From NCBI GenBank assembly GCA_023055505.1, contig JALIRH010000023.1, forward strand, positions 4,160,423 through 4,224,422: DNA of 64,000 bases. The letters run 5' to 3'. The DNA comes from Callipepla californica brunnescens. Lineage: Eukaryota; Chordata; Aves; Galliformes; Odontophoridae. Position 1 is the first letter of the stretch. Every line of letters begins with the position of its first letter. The notes beneath the pieces were generated by a model. That model ran no database searches. It was not told the DNA's origin and saw only the letters and a list, made by a program, of their open reading frames with translations. Positions 11,796 to 23,928 of this stretch are shown here, piece after piece. The translations under genes and the position numbers were made by a program.

Positions 11796-13560
11796 ATTCT
11801 CACTCACCTGTGATAAGTTGAGGATGTTAATACATTTGAAATTGAAATGCATAGTTGATACATAATGTAGTAGTTACTACTTTTCAATGTATTTTATTTA
11901 TGTAGGTAATACATTCCAAATTAATTTAGTTCATTATTTCATTGTTATACACTATGCTGGTGTTTGATAATCTAAAGAAACAAGAGTTATCTTTTGGGAT
12001 CTTTGAGTGATGAAGGTGGTTTAGGAATGCTGCATAGATTTATAAATGTCAAAATGACCCTAACCTAAGATGAGCTTGTTGCCTGTTGCTTCAAATAATA
12101 GCAGCTAGCTCAGAAAGTCACAGTATTGTATTTTGGATGGAAAAGAATGGCAATTAATGTACTGTTAGTGCTGTGCCACAAAACTCAAAGACTTCATGCA
12201 TGTAGTGTTGCGTAGATGTGTAAAATGGCAGGTTTTATTTTGATACTATTTCTGAAAGATGTTCTCAGGTGGTGTTTGTTCATTTGTTTTTTCCCATAGC
12301 CACTACATGCCCATTCTTAACACTCCTGGAAATATTTCATAAATAAAAATACTGTACGGTAATATTAACTATTGTTTATTGCTAAATCTGAATTGATTTC
12401 TATCAAATTTCCAGCTTTTTTTTTTTTTAATGTACCATAGTGCATTAAGATAATAGGTCCCTGCTACTGCCCTCAAACTCTATTTTTGTCCAGATTTCTT
12501 AGGAATACATATGTATTATTATGTTTCCATATGTATAGCGTCTTTAAAAAAAGTCTTTTTTCAAGTTACCAAAAGCATGGGAATATTGGGTATTATATAA
12601 CCTACAGTAACCTTTAAAGAAAATCTCATATAAAATGTATGCTTTAGGCAGTGATTAGCCTCATAAATTCTGTTTCACAGTACATCTGTGTAATTATTGT
12701 TAAAGCCTTAGGATATTATCAGATCATTAAGCAGTCTATGTTGTTTTTTTTGTTGTTGTTTTTATTTTATTATTTTTTTAATGTATTGTGTAATGCTTCT
12801 GTAGTGTCTAAAAAACCCCCTTGTAGAGGTAATTAACGTAAAGAGTTTTTAAGGAATTACATGTTGAGGCCTTCACGTTTTATTAAATAATATTTCTGAA
12901 TGGTTTGTACTGTCCTATGCCTGTAACAACTTAAATGTGCTATTTTACCTTTTTACTGGATGTGGTCGTGATTTTGTTTCATGTTTTATGCAAGCCATGT
13001 TGTATGTAATCCTTTCTGTTAGTATTATGCTTATTCATATTTTAAGTTTTTCTTTTGAGAAAAGAATTTTCAGAAAGAAGTAACTTATGTAATTTGTACA
13101 AGCATATTTGAAGGAAAGATACTCACTGACAAGGTGTAAGTACTCATAGCAGATTTTATGGATGTGTATCTTTTCCATACTCATTACTGGAACCCTTGCG
13201 AAGTATTGGCAGAGCTTTAGAGCTAATGAGCAACTAAGTGAAATTAAGCATATTCCGTGAAGAAACACTATGAAAAACACATTTTTTAGGTTAACAGTGT
13301 ATTTGATGTGGTTATTTAGAAAAGATATGTGTAGTACTAGTTCTTTTTAAAGGAAGTTGTAAATAATAAGCTAGAAAACATTATCTGTACAATGTGCAAA
13401 ACTGGAGTTTGTGTAGTTAATTTTAATAAAACAAGCTTTTTTTCTTAACACAGCTTATGAAGAATAATGATGAAGTAATACTGTCTGATGTTATTCTCAT
13501 ATATTTTATCAAAACCTTAGGTATTCTTGATTATCTCAGTTAATGAAGGCTAATATGGTT
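11796..13560. other. unassigned AT-rich sequence
   Basis: No gene seen. It contains T runs near 12418-12429 and a T-rich stretch at 12743-12780. Confidence 0.5.
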
Positions 13561-13928
13561 TATCAGAGGATCAGAGATTTGTAGGGTTGGAAGGGATGCC
13601 TGGAATTCGTCTAGTCTAACCCCTGCTGAAGGAAATTCCCTAGAGTATGTTACACAGGAAAGTGTCCAGGTGGGTTTTTGATATCTCCAGGGAAGGAGAT
13701 TCCACAACTTATCTGGGTAGCCTGTTCCAGTATCTGTTGCCCTGAAGGAAGCTTTTCCTCACAGTTCTACGGAACTTCCTACAGTCCAGTTTGTACTCTT
13801 TGCCTCCTGGGCAGCAACAAAGTTTCCTCTCCATCCATTTGGCTTCTGCCCTTTATGTATTTGTAAGCAGTGATAAGATCCTCCCTCAGTCTTGTTTCCA
13901 GGCTGAACAGTTTGTTCATTCCTCAGGC
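13561..13928 (-). mobile_element. CR1 LINE 3' fragment
   Basis: The plus strand starts with ATCAGAGGATCAGAGATTTG and GGTTGGAAGGGATGCC, then follows the CR1 3' region (GAAGGAGATTCCACAACTTA, GCAGTGATAAGATCCTCCCT, TCCAGGCTGAACAG). It is read on the minus strand, about 370 bp, 5'-truncated at about 13928. Confidence 0.92.
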
Positions 13929-16900
13929 AAAAATGTTTTAGTTTAGCATACTAGTGGCAGTCTCCAGTTTATGTACTGTGAGTTGTTTAATTGAAAAACA
14001 GGAATTTACACAAAAAGTTGATAAGTTCATCACGATCCCTGAAAGTGAATGGCTGACCCTACTAGCTCTTTGGAAAACGAGGCAAGAAGCTACTGCCTGC
14101 TGTTGAATTGCTTAAAACAGTGGTGCTGTGGATTTCAAAGAGGAATGGTTGGACTAACAGAGGAAAAATAATACCAAGGTTATTTTGTGTCCAGTGCTTT
14201 AAGCAGTGTCAGGAGAATGAATTGATCAGCGTTACTACAAATTCACATTCCAAAGCGGCTTGAGCAGAATGTGCCTATCTTTCTTACTGTTGTTTCTGTC
14301 TGAAGATGCTGCATAGGGTACTTCTAATAGAAAACACCATGGATAAATTGTTATATGGAGTTGGTGAAAGTAAGAGAGAAGTTGTTTCTTGAAAGGTCAA
14401 ACAGCTGTATGCTAGGTTTGCAGCAGGGATGTGCCTTTTCTATTAGGAGACTCTAACAGCAATAATGAGCAGTGATATGCCTCACAGAACTTAAGCTGCT
14501 TCATGTGAAGTAACTAATAATATGCTATTTTTACTGGATGTTTATATATGGCTTCAAGTAAAAAAAATGAGTTAAATATAAGCATATGGATAATCTTATG
14601 CTTCTTTTGATAGTGCTCAAATCTTGTTAATCTCATTTTGTGTATAGTCAGGTGATTAATTCAGCACATGCTGAAATACTTCCCTGAGCTGACTATTAAA
14701 CTGTGAGAACAGAAGAAGGAGTTATAATCTCCTTGTTCTGCAGTACTTCATCTCTGAAAAAGTTCATTTGAATGAAATTGCTATTGTGAGGAGTATGTAA
14801 AAATCAACTTTTATATCATTGGCGAACTGATTTAATTAAGAGAATTGCAGATGTTAGTTCAAGCACTTCACAAAGCTTTATTCCAGGATAGAAGTGCTTG
14901 ACTATGACAAGAAGCAAATGGTTGCGGAATGTCTCTATGAGCATTTATGGTACTTAATCCTGTATTACTTGCCAGCCCATTAAAATCTAGCTAGGCATAC
15001 TGAACATTTCTCTCTAGACACACAGGAAGTTGGATGTATGTCAGTTCTACGAGATCCGTGTGTTTCTTCACGACTGCAGTTTGACAACCATAAATGTTAT
15101 TAGCTCTCCAGGTTATGTTAATTCAGTTGGTGCAGTTTACTCTTTGTGTACCTTATAAAAACATAACAAATTCTGCTTTCTCTGCAGAGGGTCTGCACTA
15201 AATTCCCTCTGTCTAAATCTCACAGTGCCAAATGACAGTAGGAAATGGTAAATACTTTAGAAGTTGTTTTCTTTGTATTATTTTCCAGAATCTTTTTTTA
15301 AACTAAAAGTGATGATTAAGATGTAAAAACTGTCTTTTAGCCAAAACTGAAAAATCTTGTCGTAAGGTTATCTTGTATTTTATTTATACAAATAATAGAT
15401 ACTTACAGGTTTGTTTTTGTTTTCAAATAATGTCTTTTGAGAAATTGAGTATGCTAGTGGTCATCTGAAGTGTGAATATTTACAATAAAGTCATAACTCA
15501 GGGGAATATTAGACCATTTAGTTTTATGAGTACACTAAAAACATGCTAGTGTTTATCAGTATATGTGGCTGATTTACTGTTTTATTCATGCTTGCCTATG
15601 AGCTATGACTAAACCAGACTGAGAAGGACATCTCAGGACCTCAGAGTGCAGCTAGGCTCCTACTGACTTGGTGGGTGGCACCCCTCTGTTTCCCAGAAAT
15701 GGAGTGACTATACCTAGCTGAGCATTAACAGAAGTGGGAGCTTTATAAAGTGATGAAATCTAGCAACATATTTGTAGACATGTTAACAGTTTCACTGTTA
15801 CTTCTCAATAAAGTGTTCAGAGATGTTTCTGGAGTTGTTGTATGGAAAGAAGAGGGAAAAAAAAGTGTGCCTTGATTCTGATGTTTCTGATTCATTCAAC
15901 AGTATGCATCCAGTCTTTGTTCTCTATTAGGTTTTCTCTATACACAATGCTGCCCAGTAATGAAGGCTGTTTACCTTTATCATCATATTATTGCATGTTT
16001 CATTCTCTAGACCACAGCAAACTACTGATGTGAAAATTTTTTCTTTGTCCTTTTCTTCTCCTTTCCTTTTCCTTTTCTGAAACATACAAATAAATAAATA
16101 GAAATATTTGTGGTAATTAAAATATTACATATTGTTTTCTTTTATCATATGGTCATGATACTAAGTCCACTGCCATGGCACATTTTAATTCTAGGTTTGA
16201 TCACTGTCCTTACATAGAATTTTTCCTGAGGAAGTAGTTAATGGTACAGACATTAAAAAACATTTCTAAGTACAGATAAATAGAAATTTGCTAACACTGT
16301 GTTTGAGTATGTTCTGAGAAACATTGGGGAACCAGTCTGACAACAGGGAGTTTTGGGATTAAAAGAAGATTACCAAGGCCATCTGGAACTCTTCATGGAT
16401 TTAGATAGTTCCAGGATTTCAAGAGTTCTTGTCTCTCACTGCTTCTTTAACAGAGTTATTGTACCTTTCCTTGCTTGAAATGTCTCCTGTACCTTTCCCG
16501 AAATGTCTTAGCTAACATAAAGTTTATGTTGTTTTCTATTCAGAGAAAGGAGGAGATGCAGAAGCATGAATGCATGTCTAGGGAGTTCTAGATTTCAATC
16601 TGTGCTGACATTGTTGGATTGTTGCTTTCTGGGACTCAGATTAGCTACTACAATTGAGATGCAAGGTCAAGGCTGCCAGGGATTCCTTGCACGCACACAC
16701 TTTTATCTGTGAGGAAGTATTCTAGGGGGAAAAGCCCGTGCACAAAATTGGACATGTGTTAGATGCATAAATAAATATATGATATTAAGCCTGTTCACAG
16801 TCTGTGAGTGTTTCAAGATTTCAGCCCTTGACAGCTATATCCAAAAGCTGTAAAAGATCTAGAGGACCTGTTGGCAGCTTGGTTGTGTCCATAGAAGCAC

Positions 16901-16990
16901 ATTTGTTTCATTCCATATTTTTTAATGTAAAGCAATGGAACAGCACTGCCAATTGCATGTGCTCTGATCTGATCTGCTTTCTGGGTTTGC

Positions 16991-17038
16991 CAGCTGCATG
17001 CCAGCTGTGCTGACCTGAGTGTTGCCAGGAGACAGCTG
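16991..17038. promoter_or_regulatory. cluster of three CAGCTG E-boxes (candidate enhancer)
   Basis: CAGCTG occurs at 16991-16996, 17002-17007 and 17033-17038, in a locally GC-richer patch that continues to about 17085 with a CAGCAGCAGCAG run. CAGCTG is the E-box core bound by class II bHLH heterodimers. Three sites within 48 bp in AT-rich surroundings are suggestive, but nothing shows function. Confidence 0.25.
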
Positions 17039-18224
17039 TGCAGAGTGGCTCTGTGCAAACCTGCAGCAGCAGCAGGGGGAGCTCAGATCAATGAAATCTA
17101 TTATTTTATGACTTCGAAAGGCCTAAGGTTGGTGAGCTGGGCCATGGTGACAGCCTGTCTTGAATCCATGTGAAAATCCAGAAAGCAAATGTCACTTTAG
17201 TAAGAACTGAATCAGTCAGTTCTAGAATTTCTTCAATCGCTGAGGCAGAATGACTGTATTTAGTGTTAGTGTCTTGGTGTTCTGATAAACTCTGAATTGG
17301 AGCAGTGCTGTTAGCAGTGCTGCACCCAGTATACTGTTGTTTCTTTCTATTTTGTTTCTGTATCTGGGCTTCTGTCTTTACGATTACCATGGAACAAGTT
17401 ATAACTGAAACAGCTTGACTTGTCTCGATTAATGTTATTCTAGGGTCTGAAAAATAGCTGATTTCAAAACTGCGTGTTTGAAAGCATTTTCAGCCTGTGA
17501 GCTTTAATGGGAATTTCCCCATTCTTCCCTGTCACCAGAAAGTTAGCAACACTAAAAAGGCGACAATGATAGACTGCAAGCACAGATGCACCATCAGACT
17601 GTAAATCCGTTGAGGTGCAGTTGCAAAGAGATAAAGTGTAATATAAACAGAAGTCATTCATTTATGTTAGGAGAATCACCATATTGACCTGCTACCTACA
17701 GAAAGCATTACACAGGTCTAGTAATCATTTTGCCTCAGTTCCTTTCCATTTTTTTTACACTGTTACTAATGTAAAATTTTTCAGATGTAGTCTTGAAACT
17801 TTCTCTGAAAAGATAGATTTCTTTGTCAGTATGTATTGCTGTTGCAACAGATATTTTTACTCTCAGTTGACTTGAGCAGTGTGTGCTGCCTGTGTCTTCC
17901 CAAAGCTGTGTTCTTGACACGTGTTGCTGGTGTATTAGCAGTGGGCTATGAGTTTTCCCATAGATTTTTCTGCCCTTATTATCATCTTTAGGTTTCTGAT
18001 ATTATGATTACTTCTCTTAAGCGTGTTCTGCTTCTACTCATGACTCTTCATTGTCTGTCTCATTATACAGTAGTGTCTTCTTGCTTTTTTTTCTTTAAAT
18101 TTGTTGCATGAAGATGGCTTTTAAGGCTCCAGAACTTACTGGTCCTTATGTATTGAACTTGGCTAGTTGTTGCCTTAAGCTGAGAAAGTCTTCTTAAATA
18201 AACTTCCCATCATCCTATTAGAAT

Positions 18225-18513
18225 TCACACACCGAAGTTAGGTTTGTGTTTTAGCACTTTTTCAGCTTGCAGTTTTTCACTCTCAGAATTCTTCCCTTTT
18301 CTGATGTTCTTGTTATCCCTCTCAGCAGAACCATTCTTCAAGTTGATTCCCGTGTCTTTTACAATTAAAATAATAATACTGCTGTCTTCTAGATCTATTT
18401 TTGTTGTTCCCATTCATCACCTGTATCCCTGCAGATTTTTTGTTGCCCTCTGTTCTGCAAACTGGCAAATCAGTATCTTGACATTGTGCATCCTGTAACT
18501 TCCTTCTTTCATG
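18225..18513 (-). pseudogene. coding-like relic, two overlapping frames
   Basis: On the minus strand two frames overlap and both read like protein rather than noise. The upstream frame (18513 down to 18322, 63 codons, no ATG required) is rich in Q, D, N, R and K, with the stretch LQDAQCQDTDLPVCRTEGN. The second (18413 down to 18225, 62 codons, ATG start) is lysine-rich near its end (KLQAEKVLKHKPNFGV) before a TGA. This could be one ancient coding segment broken by a frameshift, or chance. I do not recognise either. There is no poly-A tail directly downstream to argue for a processed copy. Confidence 0.2.
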
Positions 18514-21500
18514 CTAAATCAGTCAGCTTTGTAGTGAATACGTGGTAGGGTCAGATTATCTGTTTAGATTATATTACTGTGCTTTAAGTTTGACCAAATT
18601 TAACTAGCAAGCTTGGGCTAGACATTTTGAAAAAGGGTTTATGAAATAAAATTAGAAACCTTGATTTTTAGTGGTATTTTTGTTTCCCTAAAAGATTTCT
18701 TGAAGTGTTACAGTACAAATTGTTTGCTAGGAGTGTATTATGTCTTAACTGTGATAGTCCTAATGAATTTTCAGAATTAGTCATACTTCCTTACATTGCC
18801 AGTACCATAGTTAAGACTCCTTTGGCATCTTTCTTCCAGAGTGGATGAAGAGTGTATAATTAAAAATACACTGTAAAGGAGCATTTTCAGGTCATTACTG
18901 TTTTATGGCTATGTCAGAACTCTTGCTTGTTCTGAAAAAATGCAGCATGATTACTTTTTCAACCAAATCAATCTCTAGACTTGTATAATACTGAGAAAGA
19001 TGAGAGTAATTATCTACAAATCTGTTTTAGTCCAGGACCGTGCTGAGTTGCGCCTTATGTTGTATATATTGGAAAGAGGAAATTTTGCATGTCAAGATTG
19101 AGAGGTAGTCTTACAATAATGGTACGTTTTACTGTCAGCTCTTAAAATTCTTCCAGAATCAGGTAGCAACACCTCTGGAGAAGCCCTCTGAAAACTGGGG
19201 AACTTAGCATGGATTCTAGAGGATCAGTGTCTAAGTGAATCCTAGGTGACTGCAGATCTGACTTACAATTAAAATATTTGTCATACAGTGAATTTCATGT
19301 GTGATAAATGTCATGTGGTGGAAAAGTAAGTCCTGCATTCATATTTCATTGCATCAGCACGTAGACTTTTACAAACAAGTTTTATTTAAAAAAAAAAAAA
19401 ATTCTCAAAAAGAGATGTAATTATCTAGGGAAATTCTCTTAAGATGAACTGCTCCTATCTTTTTTTTATATCAGAAGCAAAAATGTAACTTTTAAATTAT
19501 TAACTTTGAACACAGATGCAATGGTAACCACTGCAGTGGGATTGCTCTGACATAATTTGTTTATGCATTTTGTGAAAATAATCTCTTTAATTACATAATA
19601 CTGAAAAATGTTTTTCTGAATGTGTGACTTCACATTCTGAAGTTGTTACAATCATCATCTGCCTACTAAACTGTCTCCTCACTGCTTCTTTTAACAACTG
19701 ATAAAAGAGATCAACATCTCATTAAATTTGAAGAATGCACTGTATTAAAATGTTGAAGTAAAACTTCAAATAATTTTCAGCTGTACTTATTAGACTACTA
19801 TTGAATTTCGGTTTTTACAAGAAAAGTGACAGCCATCAAAAGATTTTAATTATTTTAATATTGTAATACTGGTTGCATCTGAGCACGTTATGATGACAAA
19901 CTATGGTCAGCATTCTCCATTTACTTTACAGTGCTTCAGAACTGATAAAAGCAATTAAACATTGACTAAGCTGACATTCCTGAAAGTTTCAAAATCTTTC
20001 CATCTACAGTAATAATATAGAAAATGTATCAAATGGTAACCAAGTAAAACTCTTCAGTAATCATTCATACATCTGAGTTCTTGTAAGACTATCTAAATCA
20101 GTGGCTAATGCATTCAGGAACTATCTAAAGGATTTTTTGCTGCTTTTAACAGGATTGTGTCTTGGTCCTACTGTAGGGTGTGAAGATTTTCTCATGTAAC
20201 TGCATAATAAGACTTGAAAAGAAACCACCTACCTTTTCTAACTTCTGAAGAGCTGCTCCATAGTTGTTCTATGACACAAGAAGAAAACCTGCAAAAAAAA
20301 TCCAGTTTGTTTCTGTAATGATGAATTCTGACTGCATAAGGCTTTTCTCACACGGTCTAAGTAAATAATGCGTGTACAATGAGCACAGTTTAAAAATATA
20401 TGATCTTAACTACCTTTGATTTGAGTTTCAGCTTGCATTTTAGTGTTTCAGACACTCTTTTCTGTTAGTCACCTTACTTGTCTGTGTTTCTTTTTTGGAA
20501 AAACATGAGGTTGTTGATAGTGTTGCTGTGTTGGATGCACCCTGTGGAAGGTCAGATTAAGTAAGGAACTTTGTCTGCCTGAGTGTTGACATGTACCTCT
20601 GACAATCTGTGGTAGATATTCTTCAAAATATTTTCAGTTTTGTATCAACTCCAACCTGCTCAAACTAGAGTAAATCTGACTTTGTAGCTCAGGACATATG
20701 TTTTTGAAGACAGGATTTCAGAAGTTGTATTCTGATGACTGAAAATGGTGGAACTGTACACAAAAGATATTCTGTTCGTGCAAGGTGACCTGAGTTTATC
20801 TTAAAAGATGGGACTGTACAGGATCAAACTACCTGAAAATTTTCTGTTTTACCTATTTCCATGAACCAAAGGTTGAGAAAACCAGCAGTTTCTACCCAAG
20901 CTATTTGTGGTTGTTTCTACTGTGTCAACAAGTCCTCCTACTGGATTTCACTGTACTCTACATGAATTGGAGAGGTTCTTTGAACTACCCCTCATCTGAA
21001 CATTGCATAGTGTTTATCTGGAACTCTATGCATACTTGCAACTGTCTTTTCAGCACAGAAGGATTTTAGGCAGATACTATGTTTGGCAGAAAAGTCCTCT
21101 TATTGCTCATTGCTCTGTAATCTATGGCTTTATTTGAAGATAACCACATTTAAATATGCATATTCAGCAGAGGATAACTTTACCATATATAACTTAGCAT
21201 CCTCTCTTCTTTCATATATGATTTGTTGTCCCTTCTTTTATGGAGTGTCTCACACTCTGCGAGGCAGTAAATGAGAAATGAGAAACATTCTCAATGAATT
21301 CTGAATGGTAGCTGAGGCAAATGGAGAAGTATGTGTAATTCCTTTAAAATTTGTTTATGGACATTAGTTTCATACAAGCATGTCTATTGGTGTGGAAATT
21401 CTTTGGTTTTCTTGGAGGACACCAAGACTGAGCAACAGCTCTGGAAAATCTAAACTATGGTTTTCACAGCTTTAAATCTCTTAACATATAGGAAAACAGA

Positions 21501-21540
21501 TGATGTGAATCTGGTCTAAGGGTCTTGTAGACATTTCCAT

Positions 21541-21878
21541 TCACAGAATCATAGTTGAGGTTGGAATAAACTTCTGGAGGTCTCCTGGTCCATCTACCCA
21601 CAAGACCAGATTGACCAGGACCATATCAAAGGGACTTTGAAATGTCTCCAACTATGGAAACTCCACAAATTCTCTGGGCAGTCTGTTCCATTGCTCAGTC
21701 ATCCTTGCAGTGGAAAAGAGGTTCTTTATGTGTTCAGTCCCCCTAACTCTTCTATTCTCAACAGTTCCAGCTCTCTTAGCCTCTCCTCTTAGGGGAGGTA
21801 CTGCAGTCTCTTGATAATCTTGATTGCTGTCTGCTGGACTCTCTCCAGTATGTTCATGTCTCTTAAGAGTGCACACAG
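21541..21878 (-). mobile_element. CR1 LINE 3' fragment
   Basis: It starts TCACAGAATCATAG, then follows the CR1 3' region on the minus strand (AACTCCACAAATTCTCTGGG, GTTCCAGCTCTCTTAGCCTC, CTGGACTCTCTCCAG). The 5' truncation lies near 21878. Confidence 0.92.
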
Positions 21879-23639
21879 AAACCTGGTGTTAACCAGCATA
21901 CCCCTCAGAACTCAACTTGCTTTGAAATTAGTTTTGTTTGTATTGCTCTTGAAAGATAAATTTTGCACTCAGTATACCACTGAAAAAGGCACTGAACTTT
22001 TTTGCATGTAAATTTCTATGCAGTTCAGACATGATGATAGTATAAAATGAAGAAAAATGTTGTTTATATACGAACAAATCTGCATGGACATATGTAAACA
22101 TATATGTATTGTGTTTCAAATTTCTAAGAAATAATTTTCAGCAATTAATGATAAAGGATTGTATCAATTAGTTCTGTTTTCTTTTCTCACATCCTGACAA
22201 GCCTTTTCATGCTACCTGGCAGTGCAATAAGGGAATGGTGTTTATTATGAAGCTTAAATGCCTAAAGAAGAAGAGGCATACTATGCTCTCTAAACACATA
22301 TGATACATACCTAAACACATATGCTGCATATCTATTCTATACTACATTGTCTACTAAAAATACAGTGTGGAAGTGTAAGGATTTATTGTTTCTTAGAAGA
22401 ACTGTGAGGTCTTTATGTGGTAAGTGACAATGCCTTCAGTGGGCAAGGAGTGATTGTGTAGTATCTCTTGTTCCCAAATACCTTTTATGAATTTAGAAGC
22501 AGAACAACATCCATAAATCTGGTTTGTGTTTAAACTATATTAACAGAACAGATGTAAAGGTTTTCTGTCCTAAAATATTTTTCTGCAACATCTTGGCTAC
22601 ATAACTATCTCTGTATGAAAATATACTAAATTGTCTGGGAGGTGTGAACATTCAGGCAGTAATCTCTGTCATTCTCAGAGGAAAACATCTTTCCCAGTCT
22701 CATTCTTCTATTCCGTGTAACTGTGGCAAATCAAAGAATATAAAATTCTAAGTCTTTCTTTATGTATCAATTATACTGAATGTAGGTCTCTGAGCAGTAT
22801 TTAAAAGACAAAGAAGTGAAAGCAATATTCTTGCTGACAGCACACAATCTAGCTAATACAGCTTTAGGAAACTCATCATTTTTAAAAACTATAAATACTC
22901 CTTTGTCACAGTTGTAGTTCAGGAAAGTGTCTCATCTACACTAGCATATTTGTCAATATCTTTGGCAGGAGAGAAAAGACAGCAGAAAAAAATGTACTTA
23001 ACATTGTTAATAAGTATTCATTTGCCTATCACTGTGGTTATCTGAGTTATATTTTTACAATCCGATAGTGGTGTTTTCAGTTATATGTATCATAAGAACC
23101 CTTTGTATGGAATGGGTAAACATAAACAGTAAATTGTTGTTAAATAGGGTCCAAACTAAATGCCCACAAAAAAATGAGTACCTATCAAAGTGTTCAAAAA
23201 AACTTGAGAACAGTTCCCACTACTTGGATATGAATTAAGCTCTGTTACCCCTCATTGTGTGCTACCTTAGAGTTAAAAGATATTTATACAACTATGGGAA
23301 GAAATAATGGGAAAGTCAACTAAGTAGTTGAAGATGTACAGTTTCTTGATACCTTTTTACATTTTGAATTAGTTCCCAAACAGCTTTCTATGGTCACTAC
23401 AAGTAATATGACATACTCAAGAGTATAAGGTAGAGTGTTGGACCCAGAAAACAGAAATCTCATATGCAGAGATATTTTTATGAAGTTTAATAAGGAATTT
23501 CAATATATGCAGCTCCTCCTGCAGCAAGTGGAATATCCTTTGCTCATGGAAAGAAACTGAATAAAACGTGATAGCTTAAATCCTCTGATAATTGTTTAAT
23601 AATCTGAATAAGCAGGAGAAATAGCGGCGATGTCTGGAT
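21879..23639. other. unassigned AT-rich sequence
   Basis: No gene or recognised repeat. A 12-base unit, TAAACACATATG, occurs twice about 22 bases apart near 22292-22325. Confidence 0.5.
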
Positions 23640-23928
23640 AGGTCTTCCTCTACATAAGAAATACGAATAGGAGGTAAAAGTCAGGAATACAGAAAGGAAG
23701 CATATGGAAGGTGGAGGTAAGGACATGTAACTTGGGAGGAATGCAGAAATATTGTCTGAGCATGCAGGAAGGAGCTTAGTAGGGACAAATCCCAAGTGGG
23801 ATTGAATCTGGCAGAGAATGACATACGGTAGGAAGGTCTTCTACACCCGTAAGTAGATGGGTGACAAAAGGAAAGCTTGGGAAAATGTGGACCCACTGCT
23901 GAATGTGGCATTTGGGGAGGAAAATCTC
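23640..23928 (+). mobile_element. CR1 LINE internal ORF2 fragment
   Basis: This is not the usual 3' end. It is a piece of CR1 ORF2 from the linker between endonuclease and reverse transcriptase, read on the plus strand. The clearest blocks are GAAGGAAGCATATGG near 23695, a segment translating approximately to LNLAEND, and GGGAAAATGTGGACCCACTG near 23878-23898. The reading frame is broken. Because CR1 copies are normally 5'-truncated with the 3' end kept, an isolated internal piece implies later deletion or rearrangement of its downstream part. Three minus-strand open frames here are antisense shadows. Confidence 0.8.

Larger units (their letters stand above)
13929..21540. other. 7.6 kb without recognised repeats or genes
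   Basis: AT-rich sequence with no CR1, mariner or LTR that I can see. Points of structure are the triple E-box patch at 16991-17038 and the coding-like minus-strand relic at 18225-18513 (both listed separately), a CCTTTT run near 16050-16080 and a poly-A run at 19388-19400. No exon could be supported. Confidence 0.45.

Noticed and set aside
17509..17520. GGGAATTTCCCC, a kappa-B-like site
   Set aside because: A single short motif of this kind occurs by chance in 64 kb; no other supporting sites nearby.
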